Shown: positions 10,821 through 21,900, counted from the stretch's first letter. The stretch is DNA of 64,000 nt from Eustoma russellianum (GCA_036186865.1 AP025055.1:4657355-4721354); one strand, 5' to 3'. Program-made: numbers and translations. Notes: a model not told the origin generated them from the letters alone.

Positions 10821-11651
10821 GAGAATACTAAAACTATATAAAACGGCAAAAGATGTATAAAGATGGATGAAAAAGGGATAAGAGATTTCATCCCGCTTTG
10901 AGGACGGGTTGACAACGGCAAGGTTGAGAAATTCCCGGATCGGATGGCACCACAAATGGATTGGAATTTGGAATTTGGAATTTGAGAAAACAATATTCCT
11001 AAACTCACACTGTGCGAAAAGACTTTCAATACAGTTGGATAAGTAACATTTTTGTCTCAGGTGTAATATTCTGAGTTCTGAGTTCTCTTACTATAAAAAA
11101 AAAAAAAAAAAAAAAACTCAAACAATAGTTGTGGTTGACACATAACCAAGTTGTTAGAGCTAAAACTCAAGACCAACTAAGTTTATCAAAAACTAAATGG
11201 TTAGAGCTGAAGTTCAAGATTAACAGTTGTTGAGTTCAAACTATTGCACGTAGTAAGTTTATCACAAAAAAAAAATAAAAAAGAAACAAAAAGGAAAAAA
11301 GCAAATGGCTGGTGCCACTAACGCCTAGACTAGTGGTTAGACTAGTGTAATTGTTTCTAGCATAATATTAAGTGGATTTGATAATAGAAATATAAGTTAA
11401 ATAATTCATTAAATGTATTACGTTGGTGAGGAAAATATACAATTGCAACATCATCAATTTTGTCTATTATACTTTAAGCACCTGTAATAAAGTTACAACA
11501 GTTTCAGTTTTTCATATTCTAATCCTCCATATATGAGTTTTTCCCTTCTTTTTAGTCAAAAAGGACTGGAAATCCGACCATTTCGATCTCTAAATCTGTT
11601 GAAATTTGTCCTCTTTTTTTTTAGCAAGAAATGCTTGTATTATTAGATTGT
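10821..11651. other. non-coding spacer
   Basis: Holds the end of the minisatellite, a 24-bp poly-A tract (about 11096-11119), and a loose direct repeat GAGCTRAARYTCAAGA (11157 and 11205). No gene recognised. Confidence 0.5.
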
Positions 11652-11894
11652 TTCAATTTCTAATAGAGTCAAAGACATTCTTTTTATTGATTTTGGAATA
11701 TGATGAAATAAAGTAAAATGGTTCACTAAATTAGCTGCGATTCTTATATTATGAAGTAGCATTACGTGTCATTGGAAAACAATCTATGTGTGTTTCTAAC
11801 ACATGGGTATAGTTGTGTACATCCGACTTCCTATACCCTACCATAGACGGGAGTCTTTAAGACAATGGGGTGACGTTGTTAGTGCTGCTGTTTC
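11652..11894 (+). mobile_element. TTG-tailed SINE copy 1
   Basis: Shares with the other copies the 5' block ATTTCTAATAGAGTCA, the block TGGAATATGATGAAATAAAG, the block CTTATATTATGAAGTAG, and the 3' Au-like part (GTGTACATCCGACTTCC, CATAGACGGGAGTCTTTAAG). Flanked by a perfect 14-bp duplication TATTATTAGATTGT (11638-11651 and 11895-11908). The TTG tail has partly decayed to GTTGTTAGTGCTGCTG. Lies about 400 bp upstream of the pectinesterase start. Confidence 0.85.
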
Positions 11895-11908
11895 TATTAT
11901 TAGATTGT

Positions 11909-12298
11909 CTTATTTACAGCTATCCAACACGTGAATGTTTATTATCTCCTTTATGTCATTGAAGGTAGTCATTAGTTGTAGACAACATATTGACCATATA
12001 TGCTAAAAATACTCATAGCCTTCCACTAGAAAATCTCTCTAGGCCTCACATTTCATAACTGAAATAACTAACTCACATATTCCAGCTTACATTTTCTTTC
12101 CTCCTTTGAAATAGTAATCTTGATACTTCTCAAGGCAAACCAAAGAGTTTAGCTTTTTCCATTCCTTGAAGGAGAGGGTCAATTTTTTCTTTTTGGCCCT
12201 CTTCTAGCATTCACAAGCAACCTTTCCTTGTAAACACCAAACTGCAATCTTGCCAAAGAAATATGGAATGCTTGAGCCATTGAGAAAGTTCATCAAAT
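11909..12298 (+). promoter_or_regulatory. 5' flank and promoter region of the pectinesterase gene
   Basis: No ORF. AT-rich with pyrimidine-rich tracts near 12090-12110 and 12180-12200 that suit a 5' leader. No single TATA box can be picked with confidence, so the transcription start is not placed. Confidence 0.4.
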
Positions 12299-15200
12299 AT
12301 GGCAGAAAACACAAGAAAGATAGCTATTATTGGTGTCTCTTCCATTCTTTTGGTGGCAATGGTGGTTGCCCTTACGGTTGGTAGCCTAAACAAAGCCCCC
12401 AACAATCATAACCGTGCCGATGTATCCGCCTCCACAAAGGCCATCAAAACAATGTGTGACTCAACAGATTACAAAGACACTTGCATCAATAGCCTCAAGT
12501 CCTCTGCTGGAAATGCAAGTGATCCTAAACAACTCATTGAGGCTGCCTTTCAAGTAACCATAAAATACATTAATGACGCGATGAACAAATCATCTGTGGT
12601 TCAGAATTTAGCACAAGATAACAGAACAAGGTTGGCACTTGAGACATGTCGCGAGCTCGCAGACCGGGCTGTTGCTGATCTTCAAAAATCTCTTAGCATG
12701 TTTCAGAGCTTTGATTTCAATAACTTGAAGGACATGCTCAATGATATGAAGATTTGGATTAGCGGGGCGATTACGTATCAAGAGACATGCTTAGATGGTT
12801 TTGAAGATGCTCCTGGTGATGCAGGGCAAAAAATGAGGGAGGCTTTAAGGATTGCTATGCAGCTAACAAGCAATGGCCTTGCCATGATTACTGATGTCTC
12901 TTCTGTCATCACAACTTTGGACATGTCTTCCTATCGTACTCGTCGCCTTCTTTCAGACAAATTCCCAATCCTAGGCCATTGCCCTGATTGGTTTGACTCA
13001 AGAAATCGCATTCTTCTTGATTCCTCTCCCAATAAGACCAAACCTGACATTGTTGTTGCTAAGGATGGAAGTGGAAAATATAGCACCATCAATGAAGCAC
13101 TTAAGGATATCCCTGATAGAAGTAACAGGACTTTCATTCTATACATTAAAGAGGGTGTCTATGAGGAGAAGGTAGAGTTCAATAACAATCTCACTCACTT
13201 GATGGTTATTGGTGATGGTCCAACAAAAACAAGAATCACAGGAAATTTGAGTTTCAAGGATGGCTCTCCAACTTACCGTACCGCCACAGTTAGTATGTGT
13301 TTTTTTCTTTTATGTTATCAGTCCCTTTTTCCTCTTCTTTGTTTCTCAATTTTTTCAATGCATAATGTTGGAAAATATGTGTGAGAACTAACCAAACAAC
13401 AACAACAACATTACCCTATTGCCTTAGAGGCTCCCGCTTATGACGGGGTATGGGGAGATCGGATGTACGCAACCATACACATGTGTTAGAAACACATAGA
13501 GGTTGTTTCTCGATGATGCATAATGAAAATTGCGTGTCGATCAACTGCTACTTCACAATATAAGAAACGCAGTCAATTTAAATAGTCATTTTGCTTTATT
13601 CCATCATATTCCAAAGTCAAGGAATAGTGTGTCCTTAAATCCATTGGAAATGGAACTAACCAAACAAAATTAACAAAACAAAATAGGCAAGACGTGATAA
13701 GAATAACTGTCTTTAAAAGCAATTTCGCATCCACCGGTTGAGCATGGTGAACTACAATCGAATGCTTCCCACGATTTAACGGCTTCCCTTGTTTGTTTGC
13801 TCTTCGAGAAAGGATTGAACTTGTGCACTAGAGATGTTTGTTGTAGAGAAAAGTAGAAGAAGAAGATAATTTTCTGCAGAAAATGTTTCTGAGTTTTTAC
13901 AAAACACTTCTCACTTTTAAAGGTAGCAAGCCTCTCTATTTATAGGCTTTGGATACCTTTTGAATAAGTTTAAGACACCCTTTCTACAAATGAATAACCT
14001 CCAAGTTAGTTAAGGATCGTTCAAATAAAAAGGAGAGGCCTTATGGTGAAGAGTTGCAACTTTATATGAACAGACATGTACATGGAGCGCTTCATGTAGC
14101 GTACAAAGTCAATCCAGAGACTTCTGAAATGACATCGCTCTCTTGTTGAAGCGCTTCAAGTAGCGTTCGATGTCAATCCAGAAGTTTCTGGATCGACAGC
14201 ATGCTACATGAAGCGCTTCATCCCCTTTAAACGCTTCAATCTTCATTTCAAGTTCATATATCATTCCAATTTTCAACCAGACTTTCATACACTCTTATAC
14301 AAGCTTGGAGCACATGATTTAAAGTACTTTTAAGTACTTTTTCCAACACATAACACACTTTTATGATCTCTCTTTTTTGTTTCTTTAGCATGTCTCTAGT
14401 TACATTTCTTTTATGTCAAATGATATGACCAAACTTGAATGCAGCTGTGCTGGGAGATCACTTCATAGCTAAGGACATAGGATTCGAGAACTCTGCAGGC
14501 CCCGAAAAACAGCAAGCAGTCGCATTGCGCGTTGGAGCTGATAAATCAATCTTTTACAACTGCCATATGGATGGCTATCAGTCTACCCTCTATGCACATA
14601 CCTACCGACAATTTTATCGCAATTGTGTGATCTCAGGAACCATTGATTTCATCTTTGGTGATAGTGCAGCAGTATTTCAAAACTGCACATTCTTGGTCAG
14701 AAAGCCTCAAGACAGTCAGCAATGCATTGTGACAGCACAAGGCAGGAAAGACATCCGTCAGCCAACTGGGCTTGTTCTACAAAACTGTAGCTTTGTAGCT
14801 GATTCTTCATATAGTCCTCACAAAAACAAGATCAAATCATACCTTGGAAGACCTTTGAAAGAGTTCTCAAGAACCATAATCATGGAATCATTCATCGACG
14901 ATTTGATCCAACCCGAAGGGTGGTTGGCTTGGAATGGATCATTTGCTCAAAAAAGTCTATTCTATACAGAATTCAACAATAGAGGCCCTGGATCTACCAA
15001 GACTCAAAGAGTCCAATGGTCTGGTGTCAAAGAGCTTCCTGCAGCAAGAGTTGAAAGATACACTGCGGCACGTTTCATAGAAGCAGAAACATGGATTCCA
15101 GCAACTGGGGTGCCTTTTGATGCCAAGTTTATATTCCCAGTGCCAAAGGCAAATTCATCTGTTAAATACTCCCCTGTTGCACCAGAAGAAATCAAAGATT

Positions 15201-16168
15201 TGGGACATCCTAAACAGAATGGTTCTTCTGAACTTGATTCTTTGATTGATGAAACCATGAATGCAAGTCCACCTACATCACCAACACCATCAACAACAGC
15301 AGATACAACATACTCAACCGCGGATTCACCATCATTAGGAGGTGCATTTGATCCTTCACCAGCGCGTGCACCTTCACCACCTACACAGATCGGAGTCTCT
15401 CCTTCAGCTGCGCCGGGCGCTGCACCACCACCCGCAGGAGGAGTTCCTCCTTCACCGACACCATACATTAGCACTGCAGCTCCACCATCCCCAGAAAGAG
15501 GAACTCCTCCTTCAGCTGCGCCTTATATAGGCGCCGCTGCTCCATCATCCATAGGAGGAGAAACTCCTCCTTCAGCAGCGCCTTATACAAGTGCTGCTTC
15601 ACCAACTACAGAAGGCGGAGTTCCTCCTCCTTCAGCAGCGCCGTACAGAAGCGCTGCTCCACCACCCCAAGGAGGAGGAAATCCACCATCACCATCTCCA
15701 TACATAAGCAGTACACCACCCCTTTCTGGCGCAATCCCTCCATCATCAACGCCATACATAAACGCCGTTTCTCCCTCCCCATCTCCATACATCAATGCTG
15801 CTTCACCACCAATAGACAGCGACATTTCTCCTTCACCATTGCCATCCAACACCGCCCCTTCCCCGCCATTACAAGGAGCAACTCCTCCTTCACCTGCACC
15901 GTACATCATTGCTGCTTCACCTCCAGCAGAAAGCGCGTCTTTTCCTCCTCCTCCACAGCCTCAAGCAGCTGAAAGTGTTGCTCCTCTTCCAAGTTCATTG
16001 TCGGAAGTTTCTCAAACAATACAATCAGCTGCACAAAGCCCAGAAGGAAACATGAATTCTCCGCCGGAAAGCAGTCCTACACCACCTGGTTCAGAGGCAG
16101 CTGCAGATTTGAATAGTCCAACGTCTTCTTCATTGCCTGAAACTAGTACTGCACCATCTTCTCAATAA
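12299..16168 (+). CDS. pectinesterase with PMEI domain and Pro-rich C-terminal tail
   Basis: Two exons, 12299-13292 and 14445-16168 (donor A|GTATGT, acceptor GCAG|CT), join in frame to 905 aa. Residues 8-30 form a hydrophobic signal anchor. Residues 45-205 are a PMEI-like inhibitor domain with four Cys (53, 62, 117, 164). RRLL (215-218) is the subtilase processing motif of type I pectinesterases. The pectinesterase domain (about 249-565) demethylesterifies cell-wall homogalacturonan. Expected catalytic residues present: Gln355, Gln377, Asp399 (GTIDFIFGD) and Arg467 (YLGRPLKEFSRT). Position 378, normally Asp in GYQDTLY, is Ser (GYQSTLY), so activity may be impaired. Residues 570-905 are Ala/Pro/Ser-rich with repeated PPSAAPY or PSPxPYI units, resembling arabinogalactan-protein modules. 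Start chosen because the signal anchor follows directly. Confidence 0.93.
13366..14348 (-). mobile_element. solo LTR in the pectinesterase intron
   Basis: Begins TGTTGGAAAA and ends TTTTTCCAACA, flanked by a perfect CATAA duplication (13361-13365 and 14349-14353). It is the same family as the LTRs at 41510 and 45836: both share the end block GATTTAAAGTACTTTTAAGT, the AATGCTTCCCA...AACGGCTT block and a minus-strand CCTATAAATAG TATA box (here about 13947-13935). About 715 bp without the SINE inserted in it. No internal region remains, so one LTR is left after recombination. It raises the intron from about 165 bp to 1152 bp. Confidence 0.88.
13398..13650 (-). mobile_element. TTG-tailed SINE copy 2, inside the solo LTR
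   Basis: Full-length copy in reverse: tail AACAACAACAACATT at the left, head CATTTCCAATGG (complement) at 13650. The target duplication GAACTAACCAAAC is present at about 13385-13397 and again from 13651. This copy fixes the 5' end of the family at CATTTCYAATGG and its length at about 253 bp. Confidence 0.87.
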
Positions 16169-16480
16169 TTTTGTTAAGGGTAGTCGTATATATCACTGTT
16201 TTTGTTTTGTTTATTTTGAGGAAATATATCATTATATTAGATTACCTTTTCTTTCTCTTCTTGCCATTATTTCTTTCTTTCTTTCTATGATCACAGTATT
16301 CACCTATCCAATTTTTTTTGTTGTATTCTCTTTATTAATTTCCGAATCAGTATCCACATTCTTCAAATAGTCCAAAAAAAATTAGTTATTTCATCAAAAT
16401 TTTCTTATTAACTGTATATGTCTCGAGCAAACTGTTGCTTTTAAATGACATATGAAGATAGACCATTTGGGAGATGTGTT
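16169..16480 (+). other. 3' flank of the pectinesterase gene
   Basis: AT-rich, with T-rich tracts and no ORF. Probably contains the 3' UTR and polyadenylation region; no single canonical signal can be chosen. Confidence 0.4.
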
Positions 16481-16490
16481 GTGATCATAA

Positions 16491-16625
16491 GAGTTAATTG
16501 CATCTGGTATCCATTCTTTTCCACCAAGTTTTAAGTAGCATCCAATGTTTCATGAAACACACTTGTCATCCAGACTTATAGGGTTAATAGTCACCTGGCA
16601 TCCAGATGACCTGCTGGTCGACCGT
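16491..16625. repeat. left terminal inverted repeat of the PWWP element
   Basis: Pairs with the complement of about 17956-17815. Similarity fades after CACCTGGCATCC, although ACCTGCTG recurs a little farther in. Confidence 0.8.
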
Positions 16626-17478
16626 TGACTGCTGAAATCGACCTTTGACCGGACTTAACCATACTTTTAACTCGAATTTAACCAAGGTTGACTATTTTAC
16701 CTTCAAAATTAAAGAAAAAACAAAATCAAAAACCCTTTTCCTCCCTTCTCAAAGCCTGCAGCCTCCCGCCAATGCCTTCTCCGGTATCAATGACGTTGTT
16801 GAACCGAAAACTCGTTGTTCATGTCTATCCAAGGGAGTAGCCGGAAGTCGTTTTGTGAATGCTCTGTTTTGGCGCAATAAAACAGAGCATAGGAACGAAA
16901 ACCACCCCACTCTTTTACACTACCATTCATCATCATCTCCACGCAAACGCTTTTCTTCTCTTATTCATCGTCCTCTCTTCTACTACTTCTTTGGTTTTTG
17001 GGATTTTCTGGGTTTGGTTTATTTTTTTTATGTTATACTATTTTTGAACATCTCTGTTTTATTTACAAGGAGTACATTTCCTTGAAATGAAAAGCTTTGT
17101 GTGTGTGTGTTTATCTACGAAGAGCACATATTTTGTTTAAGAGTTTGTACCGGTGAAAATGTTAAATGAGGGGTTCTTGATTTTATCATGAATGTTGGGA
17201 AAAAATCTACGGATTTTGAAGAGGTGAGAGTGGAATTTCTCTTATCAGCGAGATTTTTCTGGGTTTTTTCTTCTTTAGATCTGTCTTTCTTTCCATAAAC
17301 CCTTCGAGTTTGTTCTTTCCTTTTTTGCATGTTCTTGTTTGGTATCTTTCTTGAATTTCTGCTTCCCTCATGGACCTTTGTGGTTCTGGTGACATGTTCA
17401 GTTAATCGCATGTTTTTCTATGGTTCTGAGTTTGGTTTCTGTGTCGTTTTCTTGCTCTTGTTCGTGTGTTCTGGGAGG

Positions 17479-17669
17479 ATGGGGAGTTCTGAGGATACCG
17501 ACAATAAGGGGATGGATGTCTTTTCGGGTGGTTTGGTTTGGGTCCGGAGGAGAAATGGGGCATGGTGTCCCGGAAAAATTCTGGGTCCGGAAGAGCTGCC
17601 AGACGGCTGTATGATTTCTCCCAAGTCAGGAACTCCTGTGAGGTTGCTTGGAAGAGAGAATGCAAGTGT
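17479..17669 (+). pseudogene. captured first exon of a plant PWWP-domain protein
   Basis: Translation starts MGSSEDTDNKGMDVFSGGLV and continues WVRRRNGAWCPGKILGPEEL, then SPKSGTPVRLLGRENASV. This matches the start of plant PWWP proteins, chromatin readers that bind methylated histone tails. The exon ends at a canonical donor (GTAAGT, 17670-17675), as in a real gene, but the rest of the gene is missing because the transposon arm follows. The PWWP signature here reads AWCP; the second Trp has become Cys. Sequence 16645-17478 may be captured 5' leader or another fragment; I recognise no protein in it. Confidence 0.75.
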
Positions 17670-17814
17670 GTAAGTGTTTTCTGTTTCATTTTTCATGCTA
17701 CAGATAGAAGAAGGAAAGGGAAGAGAGTTGGAGGGAAGATGAAGTTAATCGGTTAGGAAAAGCTTGGCGTTACTTGGGGGAAAAGTGAAAAAAAAAAGGA
17801 AATTTCATAAAAAC

Positions 17815-17956
17815 CGCCTACAGCAGGTCATTTCCCGGTTGCCGGATGCCAGGTGTCTATTAACCCTATAAGTCTGGATGGCAAGTGTGTTTCATGAAAC
17901 ATTGGATGCTACTTAAAACTTCGTGGAAAAGAATGGATACCAGGTGCAATTAACTC
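17815..17956. repeat. right terminal inverted repeat of the PWWP element
   Basis: Complement of the left repeat with a few mismatches and an insertion (CGGCAACCGGGAAAT, in complement). Confidence 0.8.
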
Positions 17957-17970
17957 GTGATCATAATTTT

Positions 17971-18222
17971 CTTTACATTTCGAGTCAATGAATACACTCT
18001 TCATTGGCTTTGGAATATGATAGAATAAAGCAAAATGATTCACTAAATTGGCTGTGCTTCTTATATTGTAAAGTAGCGGTTGATCGACATGCAATTTTTA
18101 TTATTGTTCATTGGAAAACAACCTCTGTATGTTTCTAACAGATGGATATGGTTGCTTACATCCGACCTCCCACACCCCCCGCCGGGAGGCTCTAAGGCAA
18201 TGGGGGTAATGTTGTTGTTCTT
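17971..18222 (+). mobile_element. TTG-tailed SINE copy 3
   Basis: Head ACATTTCGAGTCA, the blocks TGGAATATGATAGAATAAAG and CTTATATTGTAAAGTAG, the Au-like 3' part (TTACATCCGACCTCCC, GGGAGGCTCTAAGGCAATGG), and a GTTGTTGTTC tail. Flanked by GTGATCATAATTTT at 17957-17970 and 18223-18236. The left copy of that duplication is also the right TSD of the PWWP element. Confidence 0.85.
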
Positions 18223-18236
18223 GTGATCATAATTTT

Positions 18237-18741
18237 GAGCCATTATTATACTTAAAATATTTTATTTATCGTAAATCATGTGACTGGATAAATTTTACAT
18301 GATAAAACACTATGGATAAGTATAAATTCTTAAATACAGTATTCATCTTAATCATAAAGCATTTTGATTGCAATTGCGATTTGAATCGTCCAAACAAACT
18401 GACTCTAAAAAAATCAATCTAAATGACTATTGGAAATAGAACAAGGAGTTTTAATCTGTCAAACAATTGTAATTACGTGAACACAAAAAGAACCGTCAAT
18501 CTGTCAGTGAAAACACGAACATTTTCGGCCTCCAAGTCAGTGACGAGGGATAGTGATGACTACCTCATAGATTGTATTTGAACTCGTCAACAACTCCCAT
18601 GTCGATATCAACTCAGAATCTTTCATACATATATCATCTATCGCTATGCACAAAGCGAAATGATAGCTCAAAACAAGACTATGTCATGCAACGAACCACC
18701 ACAACAACTAACACATATCTAGTATATCATGCAACAAACCA
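18237..18741. other. unassigned sequence
   Basis: No recognisable gene. May be decayed flank of the MULE transposase fragment that follows on the minus strand. Confidence 0.4.
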
Positions 18742-18957
18742 TCACATAAAAATGAAATGAATACTACCCACTAACTTAGTCACCTGCAAATCTCTTGCAC
18801 TTCTTATATAGTTGTTGAATGAGTCAATAATATTACATCTAAGCTTCCCACAATGCATCACATTTAAGTGAGCAATCGTTCTCTTATCAAATGGAGTCAC
18901 CCTATGAAATTCGTTTGTAAAAGAACTACCCATTATAATCAACTCCGGCATGAACAC
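18742..18957 (-). pseudogene. possible MULE transposase fragment
   Basis: The 71-codon frame contains KLRCNIIDSFNNYIRSARDL followed by QVTKLVGSIHFIFM. This resembles the segment of MuDR-type transposases that reads NN..ESFN.WI..AR..PI..LLE.IR...M, just before the SWIM zinc finger. No catalytic domain or zinc finger is visible nearby, so it is at best a scrap. It abuts the 3' side of copia B. An unrelated chance ORF cannot be excluded. Confidence 0.4.
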
Positions 18958-21900
18958 AATCTTTCAACAAAGAACATATCTTTATCCAGAAAGCATGTGA
19001 GATTCTCCCCCTTAATTTCCGAATGTACCCTCAGAAGGTTTTCCACGCCAAGCAAGTTTCGCATCTCCTTGAACTTCGTCCGCGCCAACGGCTTCGTCAA
19101 GATATCCGCTCTTTGCTCGTCGCCACTCACATACTCCATCTCAATCAACCCATTCTCAACGCACTCTCGAATGAAGTGATATCTCGTACGTATGTGCTTG
19201 CTCCTTCCATGAAACACGGGGTTCTTCGTAAGTGCAATTGCCGACTTATTATCCACACGTATGACAACTTTCTCTTGCTTCCAACTTGTTATTTCGCACA
19301 ACAATTCTTGAAGCCACAAAGCTTGGCATGCCACGGCTGTGGCGGCCATAAACTCGGCCTCACAAGATGATAATGCTATGGTCCTTTGCTTTTGAGAACA
19401 CCATGTAATCGGAGAATTATTAAAGTAGAAGATATGTCCAGTTGTGCTTTTCACATCATCTTGATCAATATCGTGACTACTATCACTATACCCAACAAGT
19501 CTCTTGAAGCTTCATCGCCTAAACACTATTCCAAGTGTAGTGGTTCCTTTCAAGTACCTTAGAATGTGTTTAATGGCTGCCTTATGACACTCCTTCGGTT
19601 CTTGCATGTAGCGACTCACAACTCCAACTGAGTATGCAAGGTCCGGTCTCGTGTGCAAAAGGTAACGAAGGCATCCAACCATCCTTCGAAAATTTGTAGC
19701 GTCCACGCTATCCTCACTTTCGGCCTTAGTGAGCTTTGTGCCGGGATCCATGGGAATGTGTGATGCATTGCAATCAAGTAAGCCCGCATCCTTAAGTATC
19801 CTTAATGCATAACCTTCTTGCTTCAACGTAATGGTGTCCCTTGCTTGGATAACTTCAATGCCGAGGTAGTAAATTAAGTGACCCAAGTCGGCCATCTCAA
19901 ATTTTTTTCGCCATGTCTTGCTTAAATTCCTTTATAAGCGTCGCGTTTGTCCCAGTTACAAATAGATCATCAACATAAACGGCTATTATAAGAAAAGCAT
20001 TGTCCTTTGTTTTCTTATAAACCGACCTCTCCTTAGTGCATCGTACGAAATTCAAGCCCTTTAAGATCTCATCTAGCTTCGTATTCCAACACCTCGGTGC
20101 TTGACGTAAACCATATAAAGACTTTAAAAGCCTATAGACTTTCTCTTCTTCTCCCCTCCTTTCAAAGCCTTTGGGTGGCGTCACATACACTTGTTTTTTA
20201 ACTCACCGTGTAAGAAGGCCGTCTTAACATCCAAGTGATGAATTTCCCAACCATAAGATGCGGCCAAAGCAACAAGTAACCGAATGGTCTCAATACGTGT
20301 CACGGGTGCAAAAACTTCATCATAATCAATGCCAAATTTTTGAACGTACCCTTTTGCAACTAGACAAGCCTTGTACTTGTTTATAGATCCATCGGCGTGT
20401 TTCTTGATCTTGAACACCCATTTCAACCCTATTGGTTTAATTCCTTCGGGTTTGTCAACTAGCACCCAAGTCTCATTTTTGTTGATAGAATCTATTTCAT
20501 TCTTCATAGCGATCATCCATTCCTTCGAATCTTTTGCTTCAACAAAAGTCCTCGGCTCGTCATCAACCATCAAGGTAACATCATCATCATCCATATATGA
20601 GGCAAGAACATAGTCATCTAGATACTTAGGCTGATTCTTTGGTAGGCTTGACTTCCGTAGCATCGTAGGCGTGCTTACTTCCTCCGAATCGGGTTCATCA
20701 TGTGCGCTAGCCTCACTCGGCTGCGCACGACTAAGAGCTGCTCGATCCGATTGCTCCGCCATTGGGCTGGGAGCCGTCGGCCTAGGGCTGGGCATGGCTA
20801 AAGGGTCCAAGGCCTCGGGCGGCTGTGTCGTCTCTGGGGCCGATGAGATATACGTGGGTCTTTTTCATTCATCAAGTTACGCCATACTACTTGGAACATG
20901 CTCGGCGGCTTCAATGTCTCGTGTCCTTGATCCTCCCATTTTCATCCAACACTCTCATCAAAGATAACGTCGCGGCTTATGCATATTCTCCTTGTCTTGG
21001 GATCATAAAGGCGATACCCCTTTGTGCCGGCTCGGTCCCAAGATGTACTAGTGGTCGTGCCCTATCATCAAGCTTCTTCAAATGAGGCGCTTCATTCTTG
21101 GCATAGGCTAGGCACCCAAAGATTCTTATGTGATGAATACTCGGCTTTTCTCCTTTGTACATCTCCTATGGCGTCTTATTTTGTAATGCTCTCGTAGGAA
21201 GACGATTAATCAAGTACGTTGATTGTCGAACCGCTTCTCCCCACATATAATTAGGCACACACATAGCCTTCAAGATGATCATTGTCATCTCCATTAATGT
21301 CCAATTACGGCGTTCTACAACTCCATTTTGCTGGGGTGAATATAGAGTCGTCAAATGTCGTGTTATACCCTTCTCTTCACAAAATGTGTTGAACGCGATA
21401 AAGGTGAACTCCCCTCCTCTATCGGAACGAAACACCTTTAAATCTTTAGAAGTGGCTTTTTCGGCCATCACTACAAATATCTTGAAGGCCTCAAGTGCAC
21501 CACTCTTCTCCTTTAACAAATAAGACCACATAAATCGTGAGTAATCATCAATAAGCACAAACACATACCTATTTCCGCCAAGTGAGCTTAGTGTGATAGG
21601 GCCAAGAAAATCTCCGTGTACGAGCTCCAACGATACGTGCGCGCGATACCTTGTGCTGGGGGGAAACGGCAATCGCGATTGCTTGCCAACGAGACACGAC
21701 TCGCATATCCGATTCTCATGATCAATATAAGGTAATCCATGTACGATGTCTCTTCTCGTCATGTTCTTCAAGGTTTCGAAACTCACATGTCCTAGGCGTG
21801 CGTGCCACTTCCGTGCTTCTTCATCAATCTTACTTTGAAGACATGTTGGAACACCCGGTTTTATATTGATCTTGTATAATCTATTTGGGCTCTTAGGTAC

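Larger units (their letters stand above)
9709..10880. repeat. ~80-bp minisatellite, second unit interrupted by a hAT element
   Basis: Unit 1 (9709-9787) reads CCACCGCCACATATGGCAGT, then a conserved AAAACTTTATAAAAC...TGTATAAAGATAGATGA segment. Unit 2 begins at 9788, is interrupted at 9809, and continues at 10813 with GCAATAGGGAGAATACTAAA...TGTATAAAGATGGATGA. Reading across the interruption restores a second unit, which independently supports the insertion boundaries. Confidence 0.75.
16491..17956 (+). mobile_element. Mutator-like (Pack-MULE type) element carrying a PWWP exon
   Basis: Terminal inverted repeats of about 130-150 bp: GAGTTAATTGCATCTGGTAT at 16491 matches the complement of 17956-17937 with one change. 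The match continues through TTTCATGAAACACACTTG and TTATAGGGTTAATAG. Flanked by a perfect GTGATCATAA duplication (16481-16490 and 17957-17966); Mutator elements make about 9 bp. The interior has no transposase but holds a host exon (PWWP). This architecture is that of a Pack-MULE. Confidence 0.85.

Noticed and set aside
15004..15909. Long Gly-rich minus-strand ORFs opposite the pectinesterase tail
   Set aside because: Shadow of the Pro/Ala-rich repeats on the plus strand (CCX complement gives GGX).
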